7,111 nt of DNA from assembly GCA_937911795.1 (NCBI GenBank), contig CALDPJ010000401.1, positions 1 through 7,111 of the forward strand. Direction: 5' to 3'. The DNA comes from an uncultured Flavobacteriales bacterium. Lineage in GTDB: Bacteria > Bacteroidota > Bacteroidia > Flavobacteriales_D > SKUL01. Both the position numbers and the translations under genes were made by a program. The notes under the pieces were generated by a model, which saw only the letters and a program-made list of their open reading frames with translations, ran no database searches and was not told the origin of the DNA. This document shows positions 1 to 7,111 of this stretch, one piece after another. The number at the start of each line of letters is the position of its first letter. Positions within the stretch are counted from its first letter, which is position 1.

Positions 1-1246
1 GATTATTTTTTAAATCTTCAAACCGCAGGCGAAGGCTGAAACGCAAAGTATTCGCAAGCGGGTTTACGCGGTTAAGCGCGGCGATATAGCTGAAATCTAT
101 TGTAAACACCGAATAAGATACACCCACACCGAAAGTGAGGAACTTGCGGTTTCCTTTGGTTGCGTGTTCGTGAAAGTAACCGGCACGTACAGCGAATTGT
201 TGGGCATACATATATTCCACACCTCCGCCGATGGTGATTTCCCGCAATTCTTCACGAAACGCTGTTCCAGGTTTAATGTCGGCCATTCCATTATCAAGAA
301 TAACCTCATTGCCGGCTTCGTCTTTAACCGCATCGCCTGGAGCATCATAAAAAGACTGAAAAATACCGGTGGCCACACCGACATTCGGATCCTTACCAGC
401 CACAATTTCTAAATCATTATTGTATAAGGGGGGAGATGGCACCAGTAATTTATTAAAATCAACAGCAACGGTCAATTGATTCGAATTATCAATATCCAGT
501 TGCAGTGAAGGCCCCAACCGCAGATTAATCGGAATAAAATCCCGATCAGCCGTGTTGGTATATGCCATTTTGTTTCCGATGTTACTGACGACTGCTCCCA
601 GACCAAAAGCCGCGTCCATATCCGCAATTTCGAGTTCATTATTCTGATAGAACACCGAAACATCCACTGCAAAAGCCTGGCCGGCACGAGAATCGGCACC
701 ACCAACGGAGGTTCCACCCGTCAGATTAGAATTTACGTACCTGGCTGTAATACCACCTGAAAAACGGTCAGACAACTGAAGCGAATAAGATACATCAAAG
801 GCAAATTCGTTGGGTGCATGTTCGCGGATAACATCCGCGTTTTCATTGGTAAAGGTGATGCTTCCAAGGTTAAAGTATCGAAGAGATGCACCTATAGCTG
901 AACGTCTGTTCAGTTTATAATAACCGGAAAGATAGGCCAGATGCATATCTGGAACCAGATTTCGCAACCACGGACTGTAAGAAAGGGACACTTCCATTTC
1001 GTTTTGGGCAAAAGCAAGTTTTGAGGCATTCCAAAACTGAGAATTGGCATCCGGTGACATACCGGCCCCGGCATCTCCCATTGCCCCGGAACGTGAATCG
1101 GGTGTAATGGTGAGAAAGGGAACTGCAGTGGTAATCACATTTGCCCGACTACAATCGGTTCCGGACACAGCTCCATAACAATCGGCCTGAGCAACTGCTG
1201 CTGATGCGGTCAATACGGAGAGAAATACTAATAATACACTCTTCAT
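1..1246 (-). CDS. porV: PorV (LptO), T9SS outer-membrane shuttle protein, 3' end cut by window
   Basis: Reading leftward from the ATG at 1246-1244 gives 415 codons with no stop before the window edge. The family hallmark PFLTITPDSRSGAMGD is at residues 43-58, followed by alternating beta strands typical of the FadL-like PorV barrel. The last residues read (LRFSLRLRFEDLKNN) look like a final barrel strand, so probably only a few codons are missing. A signal peptide (MKSVLLVFLSVLTASAAVA) precedes a likely cleavage after A19 or A21. Known family role: PorV collects substrates carrying a C-terminal sorting domain from the SprA/Sov translocon and delivers them to the PorU attachment complex on the cell surface. 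It lies 56 bp downstream of porU on the same strand. The upstream gap holds its own promoter match, so it may be transcribed both with porU and alone. Identification is from sequence pattern; the C-terminus is unseen. Confidence 0.93.
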   Translation of the reverse strand, partial: MKSVLLVFLSVLTASAAVAQADCYGAVSGTDCSRANVITTAVPFLTITPDSRSGAMGDAGAGMSPDANSQFWNASKLAFAQNEMEVSLSYSPWLRNLVPDMHLAYLSGYYKLNRRSAIGASLRYFNLGSITFTNENADVIREHAPNEFAFDVSYSLQLSDRFSGGITARYVNSNLTGGTSVGGADSRAGQAFAVDVSVFYQNNELEIADMDAAFGLGAVVSNIGNKMAYTNTADRDFIPINLRLGPSLQLDIDNSNQLTVAVDFNKLLVPSPPLYNNDLEIVAGKDPNVGVATGIFQSFYDAPGDAVKDEAGNEVILDNGMADIKPGTAFREELREITIGGGVEYMYAQQFAVRAGYFHEHATKGNRKFLTFGVGVSYSVFTIDFSYIAALNRVNPLANTLRFSLRLRFEDLKNN

Positions 1247-1271
1247 AAAAATGGTTGTCTTAAAAGGGTTG

Positions 1272-1302
1272 CAAATATAAAGTAAAAATCAGGGTTACTC
1301 AA
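1272..1302 (-). promoter_or_regulatory. Bacteroidota-type promoter upstream of porV
   Basis: On the minus strand, TTG at 1302-1300 is followed by exactly 20 bases and then TATATTTG at 1279-1272. This is a full match to the -7 consensus TAnnTTTG of Bacteroidota, with a -33 TTG core at suitable spacing. Transcription would start near 1265, leaving a leader of about 20 nt before the porV ATG. The -33 element begins directly after the porU stop codon (1305-1303). This supports a porV-specific promoter in addition to read-through from porU. The match is by eye only. Confidence 0.55.
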
Positions 1303-4300
1303 CTACTTTAATATCACCAGTTTTTCGAATTTCTCGACTTTTTCGCCGGCCGGATTCCGAACTTTCACTTTGTAAACATATACACCTCTGGCCAATTGAT
1401 CGCCGTAATCATCCAATCCATTCCATGCAATGGGCTCTACGCGAAATCCATCAGTTTGAGACACAGTGCTCAGCGTTTTTACCAGTTTCCCCGAAACCGT
1501 GAATACCTGTATCTGAACATTGAGGAAGCTACAAACCTGGTTGTGTTCGAAGGAAAACTCGGTATAGGTAGTAAATGGGTTCGGATAATTGAGAATATGC
1601 GAGAGCATGAATTCTTCGCTTTCGGCCACTACAAATTCGGTGTAGCCTTCACCGGAATTGTTGTGCACATCCCACACTTTCACTCTTAATTTGTGCTCTC
1701 CTTCCGGCAAATCCTCCAATTGATACCGAATACTTCCACTTTTATAGGTATCAACATCCGATTCGTAGAATTCATTGAGGACAATCATCTCAGATGTATT
1801 GTCATTTAAGGTAGCCGCAAGATCGTGTCCAATGCCGGTTCCAACCATATTGATTCCACTTTCATCCCTCAGTTTGGCATAAATGATCGGACTTTCATCC
1901 GTCATTCCGCCCATTACAAAATTTTCGTCATTCATATACAGCTCTACCTCCGGACCTGTTTCATCAACGGCGGCATTCTCGTCTATTCCTCCAATCGTAA
2001 TATTTCCCTGATGCCCATGTGCGTCGTATGATTCTGAAACTGCATAGTAACTGACTCGGCCCGTAGAATCTACTGCAAGATTAATGTCCTTTGGAATGAT
2101 AAAAGTCACCTCGAAATGACCATTATTCACTCCGGCCTTTCCACGATAGATTACATTTTTATGCGTCGAAAATTCAAAAGGAGATCCGCCATCATTGGCA
2201 AGGGTTACAATTTCACTTGCCTTATCAAACACAGTTACGGTCACCACACCGTTAAAATCATTGATCAGCGAGCCATCCTCATTTCCTACATATCCGGTGA
2301 TTTTAACATTTCCTAAGGCCTGAAGGGTGTCCAGCGGATTATCGAGTGTATCTGTAATCGAAACGGTGTATACTTTCTTCTGAGGATACGCGAGTCGGAT
2401 TGCAGGATCACCAATCAACATGAAGCTGCGTTTATTGACAGAAGCACCGGTAGCCACTTTGGTTTCGCGGCAAATATCGCCTATTCGAAGATCCGGTATT
2501 TCATCGTGGGTGAAAACATTATTGTAAAAATTCTGAGAAAGGGTAAAATTCGGATTGGAATACACCAACCGGGTGGTCGATAATAATGCGATCCCCCCTC
2601 CATTTGGATTCAGAAGTACATACTCACCGGCCGAAGTGCGGCTATGATCATCGAAACGCGTAAACTCACAGGTGGCGGTAACGAACAGAGGTAGTGAGTT
2701 GATGTTGGTCCAGTTTCGAATGGTAGAAATATCGAGGATCCGCTCGTGTGCCAATCCGACTTCACCACCATGCCCGACATAATTCACCACCAATGCGCCG
2801 CGTTCTACATTCTCTTTAAACAATTTATTAACTTCAGGATACCGGCTCCCTCCAGGCGTCGATTCCTGTGGGTAGGCATCCATCATGATTTTGGTAATAT
2901 TAAAATCGGGATCCTGTTCTTTGGCAATGACCGTAAGATCGTCGGATTGTTCCATGTGGTCATTGTTATCCTCGTCATCGCCAATAAATACCAGGCGATT
3001 TCTCCACTCACCAAAAACACTCGACCCGATACCCGAACAATGGGCTACTTCGGCAGCAAAATCAGTTGACATATACTGCTTTATTTTTTTGATCACGCCT
3101 TGTGCTTCTTCTTTGGTTTTAACAACCAAACGTCCAACTCCAATATCTACTTTGTCTGAAGTCTCCTCACCTTCATTAAAATCGAGCAGCCCAAAGTAAT
3201 CATCAGAAACATACGATGATGTGGGAGAATGGGAGTTTTCTGATTGATAAGTCAGAACGAAGTTGGTATTGTTGGCAGATTTGCTGCGATTATCAAATGA
3301 GCCGTCTCCAAAAAGCAGCAGGTATTTCGGCATCAGCGATTCATCACCACCGGCACGGTCGTACAACATCCGCATCAGGTCCTTAATGGCCGTTATATCC
3401 GGCATGCCTGATGAAAATTCGTTGTACACCTGCTGATTCGTCACCACTTCTGAATAAACAGGATCAATCGGGTGATTGGTATGAAAATTAGCCAGCTCCA
3501 TTGCTTCGGAGTAAAATCGGGGGTGCGTTACAATAATCATATCCACGGGCTGCTGAACACCCAGCGCGTGAAGGTTCTGGTTGGGAACAGAACCAAAATA
3601 AGAGGGTTGCGGAAATTCAAATCCTGAAACAGCGATGTATTCTTTCAGTTCTGAAGCATTTCTTCTGAAAGAAATCACCGATGCATCCGGACCATAATCA
3701 ATGGCGGATACATTGGTTGGATCGGTCACATCCCAGATTCTGCGAACAGAACCAGCATTGGTCAATGTATATTCTGCTATATTTCCTGCACCGGTTGATT
3801 CAATATCCCGAAACATCATCTGATTTCCAGTCATGGTTAGACTTCGACGGACATTAACGGAAATAAAGTCCAGCCAACCTTTGCTGGAAGACGCGTTGGG
3901 TTGAAAATCAATTTGAATATTAAAATTGGGTGTACCGGGAAGGAAATCCAAACTGGTACTTCCGGACCGGGCATAAAGTGCCGTATAATGTCCCGACACT
4001 CCGGAAATATTTAATGTTGCCGAAGCATCATTATTAACTGAAATATTAAAGCTGCTGGTGTTATCAATGGTCCGGGCCATTACATTCACTCTAACCTTGG
4101 CCTCCTCATCTGTTCTGATGTTCGGAAAATTGAACTGATCTCCGGAAAAACTATAGGAATTCTGTAGGTCGAAAACCTCGCCCAACCACGTTCTTCCACT
4201 TTTAATCAGGTTTACCTGATCGAGCTCATAAAAAGTATAATCGTCAAAGGAGCTGACACTGTGAGTGGGGGAAGCCGGAGTAGAATTTACTGTACTTATT

Positions 4301-5181
4301 CTTTTAGGTGCTCCGGCGTCTATGGCTATGAAGTAGTAAGAAGTGTCGGTATACAAATGCTTAACATGTCGGAATTCTTCCATGTTACTGTCGTAACGCC
4401 ACCGGTTCGGACCTTTGGCGAAAAAGAGAATGTAATCGGATGGATCGAAGGATCCATCTTCACCGCCTACAACTTCAATAGCATTGGTCTGAAGATCATC
4501 GGGTCTGGGCTGGCTGTTCGACATAGGAAGTAAGCCTGCACCATTTCCGTAGATATTGATTTGATCCGGCTGTATATTATCTACATCTATTCCAATATTA
4601 TCGAGGTAATCATAGCTGATCCGGTAAACACCATCTCCTGGAACTCCGATTTTATACCAATTTCCGGACGCCATTACCGAACTGGTAGATCTGGAACTTC
4701 TCTGAGGCATTATCATAGTACCCGAGGTACGCACGTCCAGTTCAAAACGTATAAGTTTCTCTACCCCACCCGTAGAATTATTCTTTCTGAGCGGAACGAA
4801 TTCGGCTGTTGCATACGCTACTCCCCGTGAAAGAGCAATCCGTGAATTTATTTGAATTTCTGATGAGATAGAATCTGCATCAATGGCCAACAGTTCAGCA
4901 GTACTTAAGGCCTCAAAAACAGGATTTCTGATTACCGCACTAACTCTTTCCGGCTTGCCCTGAAGTTCCCGCTGATAGGAATAGACCGGATTGCGGGTAG
5001 CCCCTGAATAGATGGCACCTTTAAAATAAAGACTGGAAGCTTTCAGATCAGGAGCTAATTCAAACTCTTGTACTCCCTGCCATTCCAGCTCAGTAACTGC
5101 AGTTCGCGTTTGGGCAAAACCAGACAGCGATAAAAATAACTGGAAAACAAACAGGCAGACACCTGTCCAACTTTGGTTCAT
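1303..5181 (-). CDS. porU: PorU, T9SS C25-family signal peptidase (sortase)
   Basis: A complete protein of 1292 aa from the ATG at 5181. A GTG three codons upstream (5190) keeps the frame, but the ATG gives the better signal peptide, with probable cleavage at SGFA|QTRT. After an N-terminal beta-rich region containing GNWYKIGVPGDGVYRISYD (about 173-191) comes a gingipain-like peptidase C25 domain at roughly 545-935. The catalytic pair is visible: His804 in NYVGHGGE (codon 2772-2770) and Cys838 in TATCEFTRFD (codon 2670-2668). Ig-like regions follow, then a C-terminal sorting-domain-like segment from about 1193 (NYPNPF, then NGLDDYGDQLARGVYVYKV). Known family role: PorU sits on the cell surface with PorV and partners, removes the C-terminal sorting domain from exported cargo and helps anchor it. 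PorU carries its own uncleaved sorting domain. Length and architecture are normal and the active site is intact, so it should be functional. It is followed by porV and divergent from porP. Confidence 0.96.
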   Translation of the reverse strand: MNQSWTGVCLFVFQLFLSLSGFAQTRTAVTELEWQGVQEFELAPDLKASSLYFKGAIYSGATRNPVYSYQRELQGKPERVSAVIRNPVFEALSTAELLAIDADSISSEIQINSRIALSRGVAYATAEFVPLRKNNSTGGVEKLIRFELDVRTSGTMIMPQRSSRSTSSVMASGNWYKIGVPGDGVYRISYDYLDNIGIDVDNIQPDQINIYGNGAGLLPMSNSQPRPDDLQTNAIEVVGGEDGSFDPSDYILFFAKGPNRWRYDSNMEEFRHVKHLYTDTSYYFIAIDAGAPKRISTVNSTPASPTHSVSSFDDYTFYELDQVNLIKSGRTWLGEVFDLQNSYSFSGDQFNFPNIRTDEEAKVRVNVMARTIDNTSSFNISVNNDASATLNISGVSGHYTALYARSGSTSLDFLPGTPNFNIQIDFQPNASSSKGWLDFISVNVRRSLTMTGNQMMFRDIESTGAGNIAEYTLTNAGSVRRIWDVTDPTNVSAIDYGPDASVISFRRNASELKEYIAVSGFEFPQPSYFGSVPNQNLHALGVQQPVDMIIVTHPRFYSEAMELANFHTNHPIDPVYSEVVTNQQVYNEFSSGMPDITAIKDLMRMLYDRAGGDESLMPKYLLLFGDGSFDNRSKSANNTNFVLTYQSENSHSPTSSYVSDDYFGLLDFNEGEETSDKVDIGVGRLVVKTKEEAQGVIKKIKQYMSTDFAAEVAHCSGIGSSVFGEWRNRLVFIGDDEDNNDHMEQSDDLTVIAKEQDPDFNITKIMMDAYPQESTPGGSRYPEVNKLFKENVERGALVVNYVGHGGEVGLAHERILDISTIRNWTNINSLPLFVTATCEFTRFDDHSRTSAGEYVLLNPNGGGIALLSTTRLVYSNPNFTLSQNFYNNVFTHDEIPDLRIGDICRETKVATGASVNKRSFMLIGDPAIRLAYPQKKVYTVSITDTLDNPLDTLQALGNVKITGYVGNEDGSLINDFNGVVTVTVFDKASEIVTLANDGGSPFEFSTHKNVIYRGKAGVNNGHFEVTFIIPKDINLAVDSTGRVSYYAVSESYDAHGHQGNITIGGIDENAAVDETGPEVELYMNDENFVMGGMTDESPIIYAKLRDESGINMVGTGIGHDLAATLNDNTSEMIVLNEFYESDVDTYKSGSIRYQLEDLPEGEHKLRVKVWDVHNNSGEGYTEFVVAESEEFMLSHILNYPNPFTTYTEFSFEHNQVCSFLNVQIQVFTVSGKLVKTLSTVSQTDGFRVEPIAWNGLDDYGDQLARGVYVYKVKVRNPAGEKVEKFEKLVILK

Positions 5182-5248
5182 TCGATTCACACTACCGGTT
5201 TTTGAACCCGGAAAAAAAATAACATTTCTTCCGGTTGCTCCGTAAACA

Positions 5249-5279
5249 TTGCCTTAACGAGCGAACAAAAATAATATTG
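5249..5279 (+). promoter_or_regulatory. Possible promoter for the porP-gldJ operon
   Basis: TTG at 5249-5251, then 20 bases, then TAATATTG at 5272-5279, which is one mismatch from TAnnTTTG. The spacing equals that of the better porV promoter. Transcription would begin near 5286, giving a leader of about 70 nt before the porP ATG at 5358. It overlaps the candidate minus-strand -7 element of porU, so the two divergent promoters could compete. A second one-mismatch octamer, TATTATTG at 5319-5326, lacks a -33 partner. Confidence 0.3.
5266..5273 (-). promoter_or_regulatory. Possible -7 element for porU
   Basis: Read on the minus strand this is TATTTTTG, a full match to the Bacteroidota -7 consensus TAnnTTTG. 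It lies about 85 bp upstream of the porU ATG. I see no TTG at the expected -33 distance, so only half of a promoter is supported. In an AT-rich intergenic region such an octamer can occur by chance. Confidence 0.3.
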
Positions 5280-5357
5280 TTGAACATTCCGTTATCTGTG
5301 GCATTTAAAAATAATTCGTATTATTGGTGCTTCAAAAAATTGCACCATTTGAGCGAT

Positions 5358-6323
5358 ATGTTGAGAATTTTCTTGCCGATAGCAGTTATAACACTTGCGC
5401 TTTCATTTTGTTGGCAAAACGAGGGGCAGGCACAGGATCCACAGTTTTCGCAATTTTATGCGAATCCACTATACCTGAACCCTGCATTTGCCGGTAGCGC
5501 AAGGTGTCCGAGAGCTGTTTTAAATTACCGGAACCAATGGCCCGCCATTTCCGGTACTTTTGTTACGTACAGTGCATCGTACGATCAACATGTTGATCCG
5601 ATTTCGGGTGGTCTCGGAATCTTAATCACCAATGATGTCGCAGGGAAAGGAACCTTAAACACCACACGCTTGAGCGCGATATACTCCTACCAACGTGCGC
5701 TCTCCAAAACGTGGTCTGTGAAAGTGGGTTTTGAGGTTACCTATTTTCAAAAATCGCTCAACTGGGATAAACTTACTTTCGGAGATCAGATTGATCCCCG
5801 TCGCGGCTTTATCTACCAGACACAGGATGTTCAACGAGGTGGCGTTGTCAGTAACATCGACTTCTCGAGCGGGCTCCTGGTCTTTAATGAGACGTATTTC
5901 GTAGGACTTGCTTCACATCACCTTGCCCAACCCAACGAATCTCTGATTGTCGGAACCAGCCGCCTGCCACGACGATGGACAGCACATGCCGGTGCCACCT
6001 ACCCTGTAGGAAGGAAAGAAAACGGGGTTACCCTTTCACCAAATGTATTGTACCAGATGCAGGGAGATTTTCAGCAACTTAATCTGGGTCTTTACGTATC
6101 AAAGAATCCGTTTGTAGCCGGAGTATGGTACCGATGGCAGGATGCACTGATTGTTATGCTGGGTGTTCAGACCGAATCTATCCGTTTCGGTTACAGTTAT
6201 GACTTGACGTTAAACCGCTTAGGAATCGGAACTGGTGGCTCTCACGAAATTTCTTTTGCAGCACAATTCAATTGCCGGCCGCCTAAAAAGAAATTCAGGG
6301 TAATAAACTGCCCATCGTTTTAG
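5358..6323 (+). CDS. porP: PorP/SprF family T9SS outer-membrane protein
   Basis: A 321-aa protein, the usual length for this family. The ATG at 5358 is chosen because it starts a clean signal peptide (MLRIFLPIAVITLALSFCWQ) with cleavage at GQA|QDP around residue 25. The frame stays open upstream to a TTG at 5235, but that extension would put some 40 non-hydrophobic residues before the signal. The mature start QDPQFSQFYANPLYLNPAFAG (26-46) is the family signature, and the C-terminus with CRPPKKKF and INCPSF (about 304-321) is also characteristic. Known family role: outer-membrane barrels that connect with the PorK/PorN/PorE periplasmic components, or, as SprF, export a specific adhesin with a type B sorting domain. 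No adhesin gene lies beside it here, which favours a core-machine role over a cargo-specific one, but the subtype is an inference. It heads a probable operon with gldJ. Confidence 0.9.
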   Translation: MLRIFLPIAVITLALSFCWQNEGQAQDPQFSQFYANPLYLNPAFAGSARCPRAVLNYRNQWPAISGTFVTYSASYDQHVDPISGGLGILITNDVAGKGTLNTTRLSAIYSYQRALSKTWSVKVGFEVTYFQKSLNWDKLTFGDQIDPRRGFIYQTQDVQRGGVVSNIDFSSGLLVFNETYFVGLASHHLAQPNESLIVGTSRLPRRWTAHAGATYPVGRKENGVTLSPNVLYQMQGDFQQLNLGLYVSKNPFVAGVWYRWQDALIVMLGVQTESIRFGYSYDLTLNRLGIGTGGSHEISFAAQFNCRPPKKKFRVINCPSF

Positions 6324-6354
6324 TTATTAAAGGAAATCTGCAAAAACATACATC

Positions 6355-6771
6355 ATGAAAACATCTTTTTTCAGCCTTTTAGCAGGACTTGCTGCCTTTG
6401 CGGGTCTGACGCTCATGATGACCTCGTGTAAGTACGAGCAATCAGGAGCAACCGGATGGAATTACAATGATGAACGCAACGGTGGCTTCGAGAAAGCTCC
6501 GTTTCTGGAACAGGAAACCGGACCCGGTCTGGTGCTCATCGAAGGGGGTAGTTTCACAATGGGACGTGCCGAACAGGATGTGATGTACGACTGGGATCAT
6601 ATGCCCCGAAGAGTAACTGTCTCTTCCTTTTATATGGACGAAACGGAAGTAACGAATGAGTTCGAAGAGGACACGACCATGCTCCAGACCCCGATGATGC
6701 CGGACACGGCGGTGTTCGACACGACGATGTCGGATACGCTCTTCGGCGACACGACGGGCATGGGCATGTAG
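6355..6771 (+). CDS. gldJ: GldJ gliding-motility lipoprotein, N-terminal part fused to unrelated tail
   Basis: Starts 31 bp after porP; AAAGGAAA at 6329-6336 is only a weak ribosome-site candidate. The open frame is 138 aa, but only about residues 1-101 are GldJ. It has a lipoprotein signal with lipobox MTSC (Cys25), then SGATGWNYND, NGGF, EQETGPGLVLIEGGSFTMG (about 52-70) and SFYMDETEVTN (91-101), the opening of the FGE-sulfatase-like domain. GldJ proteins are normally several hundred residues long (about 560 in Flavobacterium, from memory), so most of the domain is missing. From residue 102 the sequence becomes EFEEDTTMLQTPMMPD and similar, with no resemblance to GldJ and very different codon use. 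Known role of full GldJ: an outer-membrane lipoprotein required for gliding and T9SS function, working with GldK. The short form should not fold as GldJ. GldK was considered, but the ATGW and EQETGPGLV motifs fit GldJ better. Confidence 0.85.
   Translation: MKTSFFSLLAGLAAFAGLTLMMTSCKYEQSGATGWNYNDERNGGFEKAPFLEQETGPGLVLIEGGSFTMGRAEQDVMYDWDHMPRRVTVSSFYMDETEVTNEFEEDTTMLQTPMMPDTAVFDTTMSDTLFGDTTGMGM
6655..6663. other. Composition and homology breakpoint inside gldJ
   Basis: GldJ similarity stops at Asn101 (6655-6657). In the 37 codons before this point 17 end in G or C; in the 37 codons after it, 35 do. Local GC is 48% over 6361-6420, 62% over 6661-6720 and about 67% near 7021-7080. I see no direct repeat, inverted repeat, transposase or integrase at the switch. 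The pattern fits a join between two genomes, most simply an assembly or library chimera. The exact base is uncertain by several nucleotides. Confidence 0.75.
6658..6771 (+). pseudogene. 3' fragment of an unidentified high-GC gene
   Basis: Thirty-seven codons plus a TAG stop, in frame with the truncated gldJ. Third-position GC of 35/37 argues that this frame really was coding in a high-GC genome, and the gene ends before a terminator at 6830, as a natural 3' end would. The peptide is rich in Asp, Thr and Met with loose repeats of the type DTTM, DTAVFDTTM, DTLFGDTT, and ends GMGM. This suggests a low-complexity C-terminal tail. I do not recognise the protein. Its own 5' part is absent from the window. 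Confidence 0.5.
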
Positions 6772-6829
6772 CCATCATGTAGTTCACAGTGACCTCCTCT
6801 GGAGGCGTAAAGAGTTTAATCAGCTCGAC

Positions 6830-6866
6830 AAGCCGGTGGCTCATCGTGGTCGCCGGCTTTCGTTTT
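6830..6866 (+). terminator. Rho-independent terminator
   Basis: Arms 6830-6841 and 6848-6859 pair over 12 positions (AAGCCGG with CCGGCTT, then a stretch including three G-U pairs) around a six-base loop. The stem is followed by a T-rich run, TTTCGTTTT, ending at 6866. It lies 58 bp after the TAG at 6771 and 64 bp before the next gene, the expected place to end the transcript of the high-GC gene fragment. Confidence 0.75.
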
Positions 6867-6930
6867 GCCCAGGCAGCACTGTGGAGTGCGTGGTGCTGCA
6901 CAGGATCATGATTGTAAACCGGAAACCAGC

Positions 6931-7111
6931 GTGCCGCGATTCAAATTTGATTCCGTGGTCAACGTTGCACCCGAGTTACTCTATGCGTGGCACGAGCAGC
7001 GGGGCGCATTCTATCGACTGATACCGCCCTGGGCCAGCGCCGAAGTACGCCGCTATGACGGCCTGATCGAAGGCGGTCTCGTAGCACTTCGCGTCCCGGT
7101 CGGGCCTGCGA
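6931..7111 (+). CDS. SRPBCC-domain protein resembling the N-terminus of TIGR01777-type proteins, 3' end cut by window
   Basis: Sixty codons from a GTG at 6931, open to the window end. The frame is open upstream to a TAA at 6817 but has no ATG. The GTG is preceded by GGAAA at 6921-6925 (five bases away) and starts right where homology begins. The peptide VPRFKFDSVVNVAPELLYAW followed by HEQRGAFYRLIPPW (21-34) matches the ligand-binding START/SRPBCC fold, in which the His-Glu...Gly-Ala-Phe...Pro-Pro-Trp segment is typical of proteins that fuse this domain to a TIGR01777 NAD-dependent epimerase-like domain. The second domain, if present, lies beyond the window. Function in this family is poorly known; cytoplasmic, as there is no signal peptide. 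Third-position GC is 39/60, above the left part of the window but below the preceding 37-codon tail. It is unrelated to the T9SS genes. Confidence 0.7.
   Translation, partial: MPRFKFDSVVNVAPELLYAWHEQRGAFYRLIPPWASAEVRRYDGLIEGGLVALRVPVGPA

Noticed and set aside
97..717. Short open frames on both strands within porV
   Set aside because: The continuous porV frame on the minus strand covers this region with clear family motifs; the others are shadows.
2746..3199. Two overlapping plus-strand open frames of just over 100 codons opposite porU
   Set aside because: They lie fully antisense to the conserved PorU peptidase domain, have no recognisable domain, and are explained by the codon pattern of the real gene.
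5182..5190. GTG start for porU three codons upstream of the ATG
   Set aside because: In frame and possible, but the ATG at 5181 gives an equally good signal peptide and is the commoner start; neither has a clear ribosome site.
5195..5211. Inverted repeat CCGGTT / AACCCGG upstream of porU
   Set aside because: The stem is short and bulged; the following A run does not make a terminator on either strand.
5235..5357. Upstream extension of porP from a TTG at 5235
   Set aside because: It would place 41 residues before an otherwise perfect signal peptide and cover the candidate promoter region; the ATG at 5358 gives the normal family length.
6793..6805. Hairpin CCTCC-TCT-GGAGG
   Set aside because: Only five base pairs with a three-base loop and no T run; the longer stem at 6830-6859 is the credible terminator.
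6554..6901. Minus-strand open frame of about 115 codons across the junction
   Set aside because: It spans two compositionally different segments and is antisense to GldJ and the terminator, with no recognisable domain.

Overview
The left ~6.65 kb looks like a Bacteroidota chromosome fragment (a Flavobacteriia-like or related gliding/T9SS lineage) carrying a type IX secretion system (T9SS) and gliding-motility cluster. This rests on recognisable PorV, PorU, PorP/SprF and GldJ proteins, Bacteroidota-type promoter elements (TTG-N20-TAnnTTTG), weak or absent Shine-Dalgarno sequences, and mid-range GC. The genus cannot be resolved from the sequence.

Layout: porV (minus strand, last few codons cut by the window start) lies downstream of porU (minus strand, complete), with a 56-bp gap that holds a good promoter match. 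A divergent region of about 176 bp (5182-5357) separates porU from a rightward pair, a complete porP/sprF-like gene followed 31 bp later by gldJ. In the T9SS, PorV shuttles exported cargo from the SprA/Sov translocon to PorU. PorU is the surface protease that removes the C-terminal sorting domain. PorP/SprF is an outer-membrane barrel linking the periplasmic ring or particular cargo to the machine. GldJ is an outer-membrane lipoprotein needed for gliding and secretion.

The right ~450 bp is different. GldJ is recognisable only to about residue 101 (near position 6657). The reading frame then continues for 37 codons of unrelated, D/T/M-rich, high-GC sequence to a stop at 6769-6771. Third-position GC jumps from 17 of 37 codons just before the switch to 35 of 37 just after it. 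Next come a clear intrinsic terminator (6830-6866) and the start of a gene whose product resembles the SRPBCC domain at the front of TIGR01777-type proteins. The simplest reading is that two unrelated genomes are joined near 6655-6663, by assembly chimerism or, less likely, real recombination. GldJ here should not be read as a natural short protein.

No tRNA, rRNA, CRISPR array, insertion sequence or long repeat was seen. I find a known T9SS cluster with an unusual right-hand junction, and no convincing evidence of a new system.
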